NCBI GenBank assembly: GCA_963922205.1
Contig: CAWUHX010000291.1
Location: forward strand, 186,001 to 250,000
DNA from: Romanomermis culicivorax
Lineage: Eukaryota > Nematoda > Enoplea > Mermithida > Mermithidae
Length of the DNA: 64,000 nt
Direction of reading: 5' to 3'
Shown: positions 55,179 to 64,000 of the stretch, one piece after another
Position numbering within the stretch: position 1 is the first letter of the stretch
Layout: each line of letters opens with the position of its first letter
Program-made: the position numbers and the translations under genes
Notes under the pieces: generated by a model
What the model was told of the DNA's origin: nothing
The model's database searches: none
What the model saw: the letters and a program-made list of their open reading frames with translations, nothing else

Positions 55179-57401
55179 ATGGTCTGCTTGAAATCCTCTT
55201 ACATGAAAAGTATGGTTTCGTACGTCGAAACGGCTCTGATTGTGGCTCAAAATCCACCTACGAAAGAGCCCGATGTAATCCCGAAAGCTCACCTGGCGCT
55301 GATTGCACCACCCGCGCCACTGCGGTGGACTTGGGCCGACGTCATATGGTACAGAGTCGTCCTCCTACTATTTATGCATTTACAACTGCCCTGGAGTTTG
55401 TACGTTTTCTTTTTCGAAACGTCGTTGGCCACATTTTTGTGGGGTATGAAAAAGACAACGTGGTGAAATGTTAGGTCATCGATGAACGTCTTTTTAGCAT
55501 TCTTCGTATTGGTCTATGCCGGTATGGGTGTGACCATCGGTGCCCATCGACTTTGGGCTCATAGATCTTTTAAAGCTAAACCGATTTTTCACTGGATCGC
55601 AATGATGTGTTATTCAACCAATTTCATGGTGAGCTAAAACTGATTTGCACAAAGATCCTGACACATATTTGACAGACATGAAACATATAGCTTTCATTGT
55701 TTATCTGAATTCAGTGACAAGTGAGCTTTAATGTGTGGATTTTTGAACATTAGTCAACAGATTGTCATTCCGAAAAATCTGCATCAAATTTGCCTCACTG
55801 ATTCATGAACGTTGCATCTGCTCAGCAGAAACGCATGAACAGCTGAAATCGGTAATCCGGAAACAAAAATTTTTTCTATGTCTCATTATTCCTTTTCATT
55901 TCATTTTCTTTCCTTTCCTTTCCTTTCCTTTCCTTTCCTTTCCTTTCCTTTCCTTTCCTTTCCTTTCCTTTCCTTTCCTTTCCTTTTCCTTTCCTTTCCT
56001 TTCCTTTCCTTTCCTTTCCTTTCCTTTTCCTTTCCTTTCCTTTCCTTTCCTTTCCTTTTCCTTTCCTTTCCTTTCCTTTCCTTTCCTTTTCCTTTCCTTT
56101 CCTTTCCTTTCCTTTCCTTTCCTTTCCTTTCCTTTCCTTTCCTTTCCTTTCCTTTCCTTTCCTTTCCTTTCCTTTCCTTTCCTTTCCTTTCCTTTCCTTT
56201 TCCTTTCCTTTCCTTTCCTTTCCTTTCCTTTCCTTTCCTTTCCTTTCCTTCTTTCCTTTCCTTTCCTTTCCTTTCCTTTCCTTTCCTTTCCTTTCCTTTC
56301 CTTTCCTTTCCTTTCCTTTCCTTTCCTTTCCTTTCCTTTCCTTTCCTTTCCTTTCCTTTCCTTTCCTTTCCTTTCCTTCCCTTTCCTTTCGTTATCTCCA
56401 AATCGAAACTAATTAAATTGCCATAATCATTAACACTTAGGAAGACGCTATAGACTGGGCAACAACGCATAGGACGCACCACCGATATTCCGATACAGAT
56501 CAAGACCCTCACGATTCTAGAAGAGGTTTCTTCTATTCGCACGTGGGTTGGCTGCTGATCAGAGAAAATGAAAAAGTGAAAAAAGCTAAATCCACAGTTG
56601 ACGTTAGCGATTTGTACGTCATTCCAGCTCTGGAGTTCAACAGGAGGTAATGATAAATGTAGTTTTTTCCAGAATTGAACTTTATTCACATTCTAAAGTC
56701 GGATTTACAAAACTTGCTGATCTGCTGTAAAATTTTCTAGGTACGTTTACTCAATGACAGTCATTTTTATGATAATCATACCGACCTGCGTACCACTTTT
56801 GTGGGGCGAGCGTTTATGGATATCGTATCACGTGGCGTTAATCCTCCGGTATACTTATTCGTTGCACATCGCCTTCACAGTAAACAGTTTAGCCCACATG
56901 TTCGGCATGAAACCGTACGATATAAACCTAAAAGCTACCGAGAGCATAGCAGTAAGTGGGAAACTTTGAAACGAGTACTATGAAATAGAATGTATGATCT
57001 GAAAGTCGGTCAACAAGAAGCTTTTGAGCTTACTTGACGAAATAGATTATTGTAATAATTCTACGATTAGCCAATACTGCTCTCTATTCAAACTCACGAA
57101 CACAGAACTTTTATAATTGGCTACTTTTTATTTAATTTCCACCTTATAAATCTATGTAAAAAAAGCAATGTTCCAATTATTGACTCTTTTTAAGGCCATT
57201 TTCCTGACAGCCGGCGAAGGATGGCACAACTACCATCACGTCTTCCCACAGGATTACCGGGCATCTGAATACCCCTGGCTATACAACTTGTCCACCGTAT
57301 TGATAGACTTTTTCGCTTTATTCGGTTTGGTGTACGATAGAAAGATAGTTTCGGGCGAAGTTATACAGAAAAGGAAACGGAGAACTGGGTCGAAGCAGTG
57401 A
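55179..57401 (+). CDS. Stearoyl-CoA (delta-9) type fatty-acid desaturase
   Basis: Five exons, 55179-55443, 55498-55628, 56441-56646, 56741-56951 and 57195-57401, all GT-AG and in phase, give 339 residues, the normal size for this family. The three His boxes that bind the di-iron centre are present: HRLWAH (about 105-110), HRTHH (142-146) and HNYHH (282-286). Hydrophobic spans lie around 55-100 and 205-245, and the conserved NSLAHMFGMKPYD precedes the third box. The enzyme sits in the ER membrane and inserts a double bond into saturated acyl-CoA using cytochrome b5. Met codons at 55203 and 55212 are alternative starts. Intron 2 holds a long pentanucleotide tract. Confidence 0.93.
55905..56391. 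repeat. (TTTCC)n microsatellite in desaturase intron 2
   Basis: About 490 bp of pentanucleotide TTTCC, with several units extended by one T and one irregular CCTTCTTTCC unit. It is pure pyrimidine on the + strand. Long frames crossing it on either strand are artefacts. Confidence 0.98.
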
Positions 57402-57457
57402 AATAGTGCGCTTTTGTAACTAGTGTGTTCAAATCATCTCGCTAAATGTACGTTTTC
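57402..57457. other. Desaturase 3' flank
   Basis: Short unique stretch between the desaturase stop and the first 610-bp repeat. Confidence 0.5.
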
Positions 57458-58067
57458 CATGCTCCATATAGAGAGCAGTGAAGTTTGTTTATGCATTTCC
57501 TGCCCAGGTATACCATGCTATATCAATATACAACACTATATCCTGTGCATATATATTTTTTGTAGCTGGGTAAACTAACCTTTCACTTTTAGTTAGCATG
57601 CTAGCTTTCCCCGCATTCTGTGACGTTGTATTCAAATTTTCCAAAGATGGTAGGCACATTTCACTGCCTTTCTCAGATTTATGAATGTTATAGGGCGTTA
57701 CTATACGTTTCACCAATTGCAGTATAGATGTGGGTGAATAGATTTCATGGCTTGTTTTCATTTTTTACTTTTTTACTTTATTCTGTACGGGATGATAAGA
57801 AAGTAATGTTTATTCATCCATGTATTCTCGGTGAATTTCCTGAAAACTCGGAGCAAATCGTAGCGTAAAGTAACGTCTGTCCACTCTTAGCTCTAAGTAT
57901 ACAACAATCCACTCTGTTTTTAATGATACCAAAAAATAAATTTTGATAAAATGACTATTCACACTATTTCTGGCCTATGTAAATGAAAATTGGCGATAAT
58001 AGTTAGGTCACCGATGCCTTCCAAGTATTAGAGAACTCTGCTTCATCTAGCTGAATTGCTTCTAGCT
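57458..58067 (+). repeat. 610-bp direct repeat, copy 1
   Basis: From CATGCTCCATATAGAGAG to TTGCTTCTAGCT. It recurs at 58765-59374 in the same orientation, offset 1,307 bp, and I see no difference between copies. The identical minus-strand 90-codon frames in each copy have no recognised domain. Confidence 0.9.
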
Positions 58068-58107
58068 CTTAATCCCAGTGTCGCGGGTTCGAGCCCCGCG
58101 TCGGGCG
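58066..58107 (+). ncRNA. 3' half of a tRNA-Lys(CUU)
   Basis: Begins in an anticodon loop CTCTTAA (CUU preceded by T33), then a variable region, a perfect T arm (CGCGGGTTCGAGCCCCGCG) and the 3' acceptor strand TCGGGCG. The 5' half is missing: the sequence upstream is the 610-bp repeat. Not functional as a tRNA. Confidence 0.75.
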
Positions 58108-58186
58108 ACGGCGGAGGGATGTTGAGAGTGGCCAAAGCAGCCACCTCAACTACGGATTGTTGCAAAAAGAGAGCGCCTTTCCCGCT

Positions 58187-58259
58187 GCTTGGGTAGCTCA
58201 GGTGGTTAGAGCATGCGGACGGTAGCCGCAAGGTCCTGGGTTCAAGTCCCAGACCGAGC
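58187..58259 (+). tRNA. tRNA-like unit 1 (anticodon GGU), weak acceptor stem
   Basis: 73 nt. The D, anticodon and T arms are as in units 2 and 3, but the 5' acceptor strand reads GCTTGGG, leaving a G.U pair and a G-A mismatch with ACCGAGC. The A-box region is TAGCTCAGGTGG. Probably a degenerate member. Confidence 0.5.
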
Positions 58260-58415
58260 CTAACTTTTACTGAAGCCCCGAGTGGCGGGAACAGGTTGCC
58301 TCAACACTGGTGGCCCTTGACGGTCCGTCAAACTCGACGGCGGAGGGATGTTGAGAGTGGCCAAAGCAGCCACCTCAACTACGAATTGTTGCAAAAAGAG
58401 AGCGCCTTTCCCGCT

Positions 58416-58488
58416 GCTCGGTTGGCTCAGTTGGTTAGAGCGTGCGGACGGTAGCCGCAAGGTCCTGGGTTCAAGTCCCAGACCGAGC
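58416..58488 (+). tRNA. tRNA-like unit 2 (anticodon GGU)
   Basis: 73 nt with a perfect 7-bp acceptor stem (GCTCGGT/ACCGAGC), a 4-bp D stem (GCTC/GAGC), a 5-bp anticodon stem (TGCGG/CCGCA), a 5-nt variable loop and a T arm CTGGG-TTCAAGT-CCCAG. Internal pol III boxes are present (TGGCTCAGTTGG, GGGTTCAAGTCCC) and TTTT follows 5 nt after the end. The loop ACGGTAG gives anticodon GGU (Thr) but has C instead of U at position 33 and G at 38. GGU-Thr is unusual for eukaryotes. The D arm resembles tRNA-Ile. It may be a tRNA-derived repeat rather than a working tRNA. Confidence 0.55.
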
Positions 58489-58644
58489 TTAACTTTTACT
58501 GAAGCCCCGAGTGGCGGGAACAGGTTGCCTCAACACTGGTGGCCCTTGACGGTCCGTCAAACTCGACGGCGGAGGGATGTTGAGAGTGGCCAAAGCAGCC
58601 ACCTCAACTACGAATTGTTGCAAAAAGAGAGCGCCTTTCCCGCT

Positions 58645-58717
58645 GCTCGGTTGGCTCAGTTGGTTAGAGCGTGCGGACGGTAGCCGCAAGGTCCTGGGTT
58701 CAAGTCCCGGACCGAGC
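58645..58717 (+). tRNA. tRNA-like unit 3 (anticodon GGU)
   Basis: Same as unit 2 except CCCGG in the 3' strand of the T stem, giving one G.U pair. TTTT follows 5 nt downstream. Confidence 0.55.
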
Positions 58718-58764
58718 CTAACTTTTACTGAAGCCCCGAGTAGCGGGAAAAGGTTGCCTCAACA

Positions 58765-59374
58765 CATGCTCCATATAGAGAGCAGTGAAGTTTGTTTATG
58801 CATTTCCTGCCCAGGTATACCATGCTATATCAATATACAACACTATATCCTGTGCATATATATTTTTTGTAGCTGGGTAAACTAACCTTTCACTTTTAGT
58901 TAGCATGCTAGCTTTCCCCGCATTCTGTGACGTTGTATTCAAATTTTCCAAAGATGGTAGGCACATTTCACTGCCTTTCTCAGATTTATGAATGTTATAG
59001 GGCGTTACTATACGTTTCACCAATTGCAGTATAGATGTGGGTGAATAGATTTCATGGCTTGTTTTCATTTTTTACTTTTTTACTTTATTCTGTACGGGAT
59101 GATAAGAAAGTAATGTTTATTCATCCATGTATTCTCGGTGAATTTCCTGAAAACTCGGAGCAAATCGTAGCGTAAAGTAACGTCTGTCCACTCTTAGCTC
59201 TAAGTATACAACAATCCACTCTGTTTTTAATGATACCAAAAAATAAATTTTGATAAAATGACTATTCACACTATTTCTGGCCTATGTAAATGAAAATTGG
59301 CGATAATAGTTAGGTCACCGATGCCTTCCAAGTATTAGAGAACTCTGCTTCATCTAGCTGAATTGCTTCTAGCT
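58765..59374 (+). repeat. 610-bp direct repeat, copy 2
   Basis: Matches 57458-58067 throughout. Beyond the end, copy 2 continues TGCTTGAAAAAATGAC, whereas copy 1 runs into the tRNA-Lys half. Confidence 0.9.
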
Positions 59375-60872
59375 TGCTTGAAAAAATGACCTGTCTCAAA
59401 AATTGCATCAATAATGGACTGGCCTGAGAACAGTCAGGGTAGATATTCGCTGCATATTTTCTTTGTCGCTTGCCATTGAATTGGTCTGTGGTGGTCTATG
59501 GTGGTCTATGGAACGATAAGACCTTTTGTTCATCTACGCCAATATTTGAAATCATCTTAAACAGCTTGATATTGTTGATAAGCTTCTGTATCTGAGTTCC
59601 TAGAGGTTGAAACGTTAGGACGTCCTACGGTGTGTTAATATTTAGACCTAGCTCTTTTTAATGCATCAAACTGACAACACGCTAAGCTAAGACCTGTATC
59701 AGGAGTAGACTTGCATCTACAGAAGTCGTACCGTCACTACTGTAATGAACCTATGGAATTATTTACTTGAAATCCTTGCATAAGAATTTAGCTTCGTACT
59801 TGTGGTCTACATCTAGTCACGAAAATGTGTGTCCAATGCCTCGGCGTAATGGCTGCAGGTTGATTTAAAGTGAGGAGAAACAACTTCCATTTGCAAGAGT
59901 GGAAGGTCCGTTTCATTTTAATACCCGTAATCCAGAAACGGAAAAAAGTTCAAATCACATCCAATATACTGTCTGGCCAATCCATAAGCTGACTGTTATC
60001 TGCTTCCACCTGTTCCTGATAGCCTAGAAGGTGTATCATATACGTATGAAAAGCAGGTCACAGATTACATGCAACACTGTTTTTGATTTAAAACCAAAAC
60101 CTAATCGAGGACTGAGCATCAGTCAATCGTCTAACAGAAGATGAAATGTGGTTGGCTGTAACGTTGCATACCTTGATGATCAACAATGCTTTGAATCCAA
60201 CTTACGGACCCTGGACGACATTGTATATAAGATGTATAGAAGACATCGTCTGGCATGTGCTAAGATTTTTCATCAGTTTTTTAGGCGCTCATGTAGCATT
60301 AGTTTAGAAAAGTGAGCATGCTCAATTCGATAAAGCCAGCTTATGATTACAGACTTGCAAGTTCTGAATTTCAAAAACACTTCAGGTACCTCGAGGCCTC
60401 ATCGAGGAGGTGAACCAAGTTTTAACCATTTTTTAACCTGCCCAGCTCCGAAAAATTGGACATATAAAATCTCAGATAGAACTTATGGGATCTGTCGATC
60501 GATGTCCAATTTTTCTGAGGTTTAGGGGAATACGTTTCCGCCCGTCGCGTAAAGTCATTATTTGATTACGGTCAAACATCTACATCTGAGACAACCTGTG
60601 CTTTATTTTTTGCAACTTTGGTCGTACGTTTTGCACTTGTTTCTATGAATAGATATGTACGAGGAACACTGCTGGAGTATCGTGACCACTTAATCAATGT
60701 GATTCCTGGTAAACAATCTCAATTGAGTTTTTATTTTTCCTCATTTGTTATCTCTTCAAACGAACCATAGTTCGTCGATAATGCCAGAACAGTGCCCGGG
60801 TCCGCTTTCTCCAAAGTTGAGAAGTTCAGAAGTGTATTCGCTTACAATAAATAAAGATTTATAAAAAATCGC
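59375..60872. other. Intergenic with a candidate membrane-protein exon
   Basis: Around 60105-60295 the + strand reads LTEDEMWLAVTLHTLMINN followed by ALNPTYGPWTTLYIR and a hydrophobic VLRFFISFLGAHVALV, then TAG. It is coding-like and could be one exon of a multi-pass protein, but I find no partners or clear splice sites. The rest shows nothing. Confidence 0.3.
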
Positions 60873-61121
60873 CTATAGTCTGTTTTCTACAAAATGGTTG
60901 TAAAATTAAATATAACGCCCACGAAATCGTTCACACCAATTTTTTACTGTGGAAGTTTTTACCACTCAAAAAATAATAACGTTTAATAGAGTTAGCTCGC
61001 AAATTCCTAGTCCTATGCGATATGGTTCAGCAGGGCATTGTAAAAATATGATGGAAGTATAAAACAGTACTTGGTTTCCAATCTTGAAATGCTTGCAGGC
61101 ATTTTAAGTGAAACAGACTTC
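60873..61121. repeat. Degenerate CTATAG-type MITE
   Basis: Left end CTATAGTCTGTTTTCTAC; the right end is decayed (GCATTTTAAGTGAAACAGACT). Further family ends (TTTTATAAAAAACGGACTATAG) occur near 61390-61412 and 61607-61630 inside the next repeat. Confidence 0.5.
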
Positions 61122-61260
61122 AGGAGTCCTCTAATCGACTTCACGAGTTCAGGAGCGTTTACACCGAACTAGGAGTTCAGGATTCCTGGAATTCATGAGT
61201 TTTCGCCTACATCAAAGATTTCTAGTGTGGTTCGTTTTCTAGCAGTTCAGAAGTTCACAA

Positions 61261-61678
61261 ATCGGCTCCAGAAAATTGGAAGTCAACTTCAGAAGTTCAA
61301 GAGTGTTTGCTTACGCGAAACTATAATACTTTTTCCTAAAATGCTTATGTGAACGATTTTAGCAACAGTGAAAATTTTTGTCCTTTTTCCACTTGAGCAT
61401 TTTATAAAAAACGGACTATAGTTTAGGGCCCGGTTTCATCAAAGAGACTTAAGCTACAGCGGACCTGCATCGGCTCCAGAAAATTGGAAGTCAACTTTAG
61501 AAGTTCACGAGTGTTTGCTTACGCGAAACCATAATACTTTTTCCTTAAATGCTTATCTGAACGATTTTAGCAACAGTGAAAATTTTTGTCCTTTTTCCAC
61601 TTGTGCATTTTATAAAAAAACGGACTATAGTTTAGGGCCCCGTTTCATCAAAGAGACTTAAGCTACAGCGGACCTGCA
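61261..61678 (+). repeat. 208-bp tandem duplication
   Basis: Two copies (61261-61468 and 61469-61678) from ATCGGCTCCAGAAAATTGG to GCGGACCTGCA, with few differences. Each ends in the left arm of the hairpin element described next. Confidence 0.85.
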
Positions 61679-61762
61679 GCTTAACGGCAATGATATGATA
61701 TATAGTGTTAAGCTACAGCTCAAACTGCAGCTCACCTGGAGCTTAAGTCTCTTTGATGAAAC
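61642..61762. repeat. 121-bp hairpin MITE
   Basis: Arms of 23 bp are perfect inverse repeats (from GTTTCATCAAAGAGACTTA to its complement TAAGTCTCTTTGATGAAAC). The interior repeats AGCTACAG / CTGCAGCT in both orientations. The left arm is also present at the end of the upstream tandem copy (about 61431-61453). Confidence 0.8.
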
Positions 61763-62459
61763 CGGTCCTAGGATTCCAGAAGCTCAGGAGTGCTCGGCTG
61801 CAACAAACTCCTAGAGTATTTTGTTTTTTAGGAGTTCACGAGCTGGTTGCAACAAACAGGATGATCCCCGAGTTCGAGATAATTCCAAATTTTTTTGCAC
61901 AGAAAACATATAAAAAGTTCGCGGTTATATCGTATATTGCAACCAGACGTAGGAATTCAAGATTCAGATGAAAATATTTTTTTATGTTGCCAACGAAAAC
62001 CATTATGAATTTCTCTCCGTTTTATGTCATAATTCCGCCATGTTATATATCGACTCACATGGAGTCATATACGGGGAAACATTTTAGACAAGTTTATTTA
62101 TTGGAAAATGCCCCATGGGACAGAAAAAGGAGGATATACTTGCCAAGTTGGAAAAAGGGGTGGGCTAGATTTTTGAGAACTAGGGTGAGAGTTTAAAAAA
62201 TCAATGTTGTAATATTGGGTTTTCATTCTTTCTCATTAATAAATTTTCCAGGTCTGTGAAAAAGGTATGTTCTGCAGCTTCGTGCTTTTCGACCCTCCCC
62301 GAGCATTGTATCCCCTACAGTAAAATTTTTCTGAATGAATATTATAAGCATTGGATACTGATGGTTGACTCCTCTCAAATGTATAGAAATGGTAAACCAA
62401 TAGCATTCTAACTCCTGACTGATTTGAAACTGCATCTCTCACTCCAGCTGAAAAATAGA

Positions 62460-63413
62460 TTGTGCGCCGTTACTTCTAACGTCCCATTACTTCTAATGCA
62501 TATAAAAAAGTACTATACTTTTACGTTGTAATGTGATAGATCAAAAAGCTTGAAAAACAAATTTGCATAATTCAGTTCTCACGGGTAGCTTCTAGCATTA
62601 CACAGTGTCACAAGGTCACACCTTAGTGATAAAATAAAATAAAAATAAAATAGAACATAGAAGAATTGCCTAAAGCAATAGTGCACAAAAAATTTAGAAG
62701 ATTATAAAATAATTAAAAAAGATTAAGAAAAAAAACAATTATCATAAATCAAAGCTGACAGCCGACGATCTGATAAGGAATCGGAGCGTTGAGCCAGTTC
62801 AATCTCATACAGAAGTGATACAGAGAACAACATTCTTTTGATCCGGAATAACTGCATTTTTGTGATATTATTATCCTTTTCTTTTTATTGTTTTTATATA
62901 AAAGGTGATTTATTTTTGTATTGGGGTTCAGTTTTTATTCGTTTGAGATAGGACAACTTGCCATCAACGTACTTATAGTATCAATTTCACTGCAACATTA
63001 TTTGTATTGTATTTATTAGCTTCACCGAAATAAATAAAGTCTAAACACTGGTCTACTCGATTTACTTACGATTGTGCCCCCAGTCGTAACAACAGCATGC
63101 TAACTTAAGCCTAAGCCTAAGCCTAAGAAATCAGCATGAAGAAAGCAAAGTAAAATCAGCATGAAGAACGCAAAATAAAACACGACTAATTTGTAAAAGA
63201 TGAAAAAGCAACAATACAGATATTATGAGACTTGAGACAATGATCAAAGAAGCAAGAAAATCAGAAATAACATTTTTAAGTGACTAATTTATGTTTGAAT
63301 CATATTTGCAAAAAATATAAGTAATGAAAAGCAAAAAGAATCGCTCTATCGGTTGAAGTTTAGCTTCGTACAAGTTAGAATGTTTTCTGCGTTAGAAGTA
63401 ACGGAACAGAACC
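62460..63413. mobile_element. Insertion with CCGTTACTTCTAACG inverted ends
   Basis: About 950 bp absent from the first copy of the host repeat. CCGTTACTTCTAACG (62467-62481) is inverted perfectly at 63390-63404. No transposase frame and no certain target duplication. Internally it carries the telomere-like run at 63105-63127. Confidence 0.6.
63105..63127. repeat. Interstitial telomere-like repeat
   Basis: TTAAGCCTAAGCCTAAGCCT continued by AAG: over three exact GCCTAA units, the complement of TTAGGC, inside the insertion at 62460-63413. Confidence 0.8.
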
Positions 63414-64000
63414 GACAAATAGTGAAAGATGAGCATATTATAGTCATTTTGTTTTTTACAACCTATGGTTGCGATGAAAGGGACGTACTTTAGCACTATA
63501 AAAAATCTGGCGTTGGTTGCACTAACCCAATCTGTGGATAATCTCAAGGTCGTGATTGAATTGTTCATCTTCAGTTAATGTCCAGATTAGTTTCTTGCAG
63601 TTGAACTGCCAATCCTCACTTCAGGATTAACTAATACCGAGAGTTAAGCTTGAGTTCCGCAATTGCAAACACTATTTGCGTTGGACATAAAAAAATTATG
63701 AGAGAATTTTAGTGTAACCCTACAGCCCGAGCTGGGGACAATCTCGACATCCAGGGTGGAATAATTCCGACGACATTGAGATTATACTAAGCTTGAGATC
63801 ATCGACCTGTTAGTTCAACCACTGATACCGAGATGGGCGCTTTTTTGTTCAAGATTATCTTGAGCTCGAGCCTAGACCTTTTAGTGCAACCTGGTTACAG
63901 TCATTAGGCATCTGCAAATGGGACAACAGGGTAAAGCATTTTTAAAACTCCTGATTGAGCTAAGTTTATATTAGGGTGTGCATGGGATCCCGTTTTCACC

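Larger units (their letters stand above)
58106..58764 (+). repeat. 229-bp tandem array carrying tRNA-like units
   Basis: Units start CGACGGCGGAGGGATGTTG near 58106, 58335 and 58564. They include a spacer (GCCCCGAGTGGCGGGAACAG, CTTGACGGTCCGTCAA) and one tRNA-like gene each. Units 2 and 3 are almost identical; the last is cut off after CAACA by the second 610-bp repeat. Confidence 0.9.
62098..64000 (+). repeat. Dispersed repeat, copy 2, split by an insertion
   Basis: Matches 9541-10420 from ATTGGAAAATGCCCC through AATAGAAATGGTAAACC and, after the insertion, from ACAAATAGT through TACAGTCATTAGGCA to near the window end. Confidence 0.65.

Noticed and set aside
55762-56689. Long ORFs of Phe/Leu/Ser/Pro or Lys/Glu/Arg/Gly repeats
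   Set aside because: They are translations of the TTTCC microsatellite in an intron.
57458-59374. LTR retrotransposon with 610-bp LTRs
   Set aside because: There is no TG...CA ends, primer-binding site, polypurine tract or coding region, and the interior is tRNA-like tandem DNA.
63105-63127. Chromosome end
   Set aside because: Only about three units, inside a transposon-like insertion, with normal sequence on both sides.

Overview
The window looks like nuclear DNA of a nematode. It carries a one-exon cuticle collagen, a TWK-type two-pore potassium channel, a claudin-like membrane protein and a delta-9 type fatty-acid desaturase. Several introns are close to 50 bp, and there are short interstitial runs of the nematode telomere hexamer (GCCTAA = TTAGGC). 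The DNA is AT-rich and crowded with miniature and foldback elements. I cannot place the species.

Layout: 1-2746 nested inverted-repeat elements; 2747-3631 collagen (-); 3632-12696 gene-poor, with a 758-bp mariner-like MITE and tandem repeats; 12697-13443 claudin-like gene (+); 13444-21500 repeats, including an inverted second copy of the MITE and a Gag-like remnant; 21599-22273 an orphan ORF behind a TATA box; 22931-29477 the K2P channel (three exons, MITEs in both introns, a duplicated 78-residue block in its tail); 29478-32055 intergenic with a foldback element.

The centrepiece is a Polinton/Maverick at 32783-53577 (20,795 bp), with near-identical terminal inverted repeats of about 0.8 kb that begin AG and a perfect 6-bp target-site duplication (GACTTT). 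It sits inside the intron of a small secreted cysteine-rich peptide gene whose two exons (32056-32167 and 53633-53853) agree in splice phase across it. The element encodes major capsid protein, penton-type minor capsid protein, packaging ATPase, adenain-like protease, chromodomain integrase, a ten-exon protein-primed DNA polymerase B and several small Polinton-type proteins. It also has a GC-rich two-exon accessory gene that I do not recognise. It is dead as it stands: the polymerase has three in-frame stops and a mutated splice donor, the protease has a stop in its His-Trp motif, the capsid gene has a frameshift, and a tandem duplication (40197-41859 / 41883-44455) has left two differently damaged copies of the integrase and three neighbouring genes. 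The near-identical ends contrast with this decay.

Right of the element are the desaturase (55179-57401, five exons, with a roughly 490-bp pentanucleotide tract in intron 2) and a 229-bp tandem array of three tRNA-like units with an odd GGU anticodon loop. The array, with half a tRNA-Lys(CUU), lies between apparently identical 610-bp direct repeats. Beyond lie tandem and inverted repeats and, at the right edge, a second copy of a repeat also present at 9541-10420, interrupted by an inverted-repeat insertion that contains a telomere-like run.

Calls rest on reading the sequence and on family knowledge; no database search was run.
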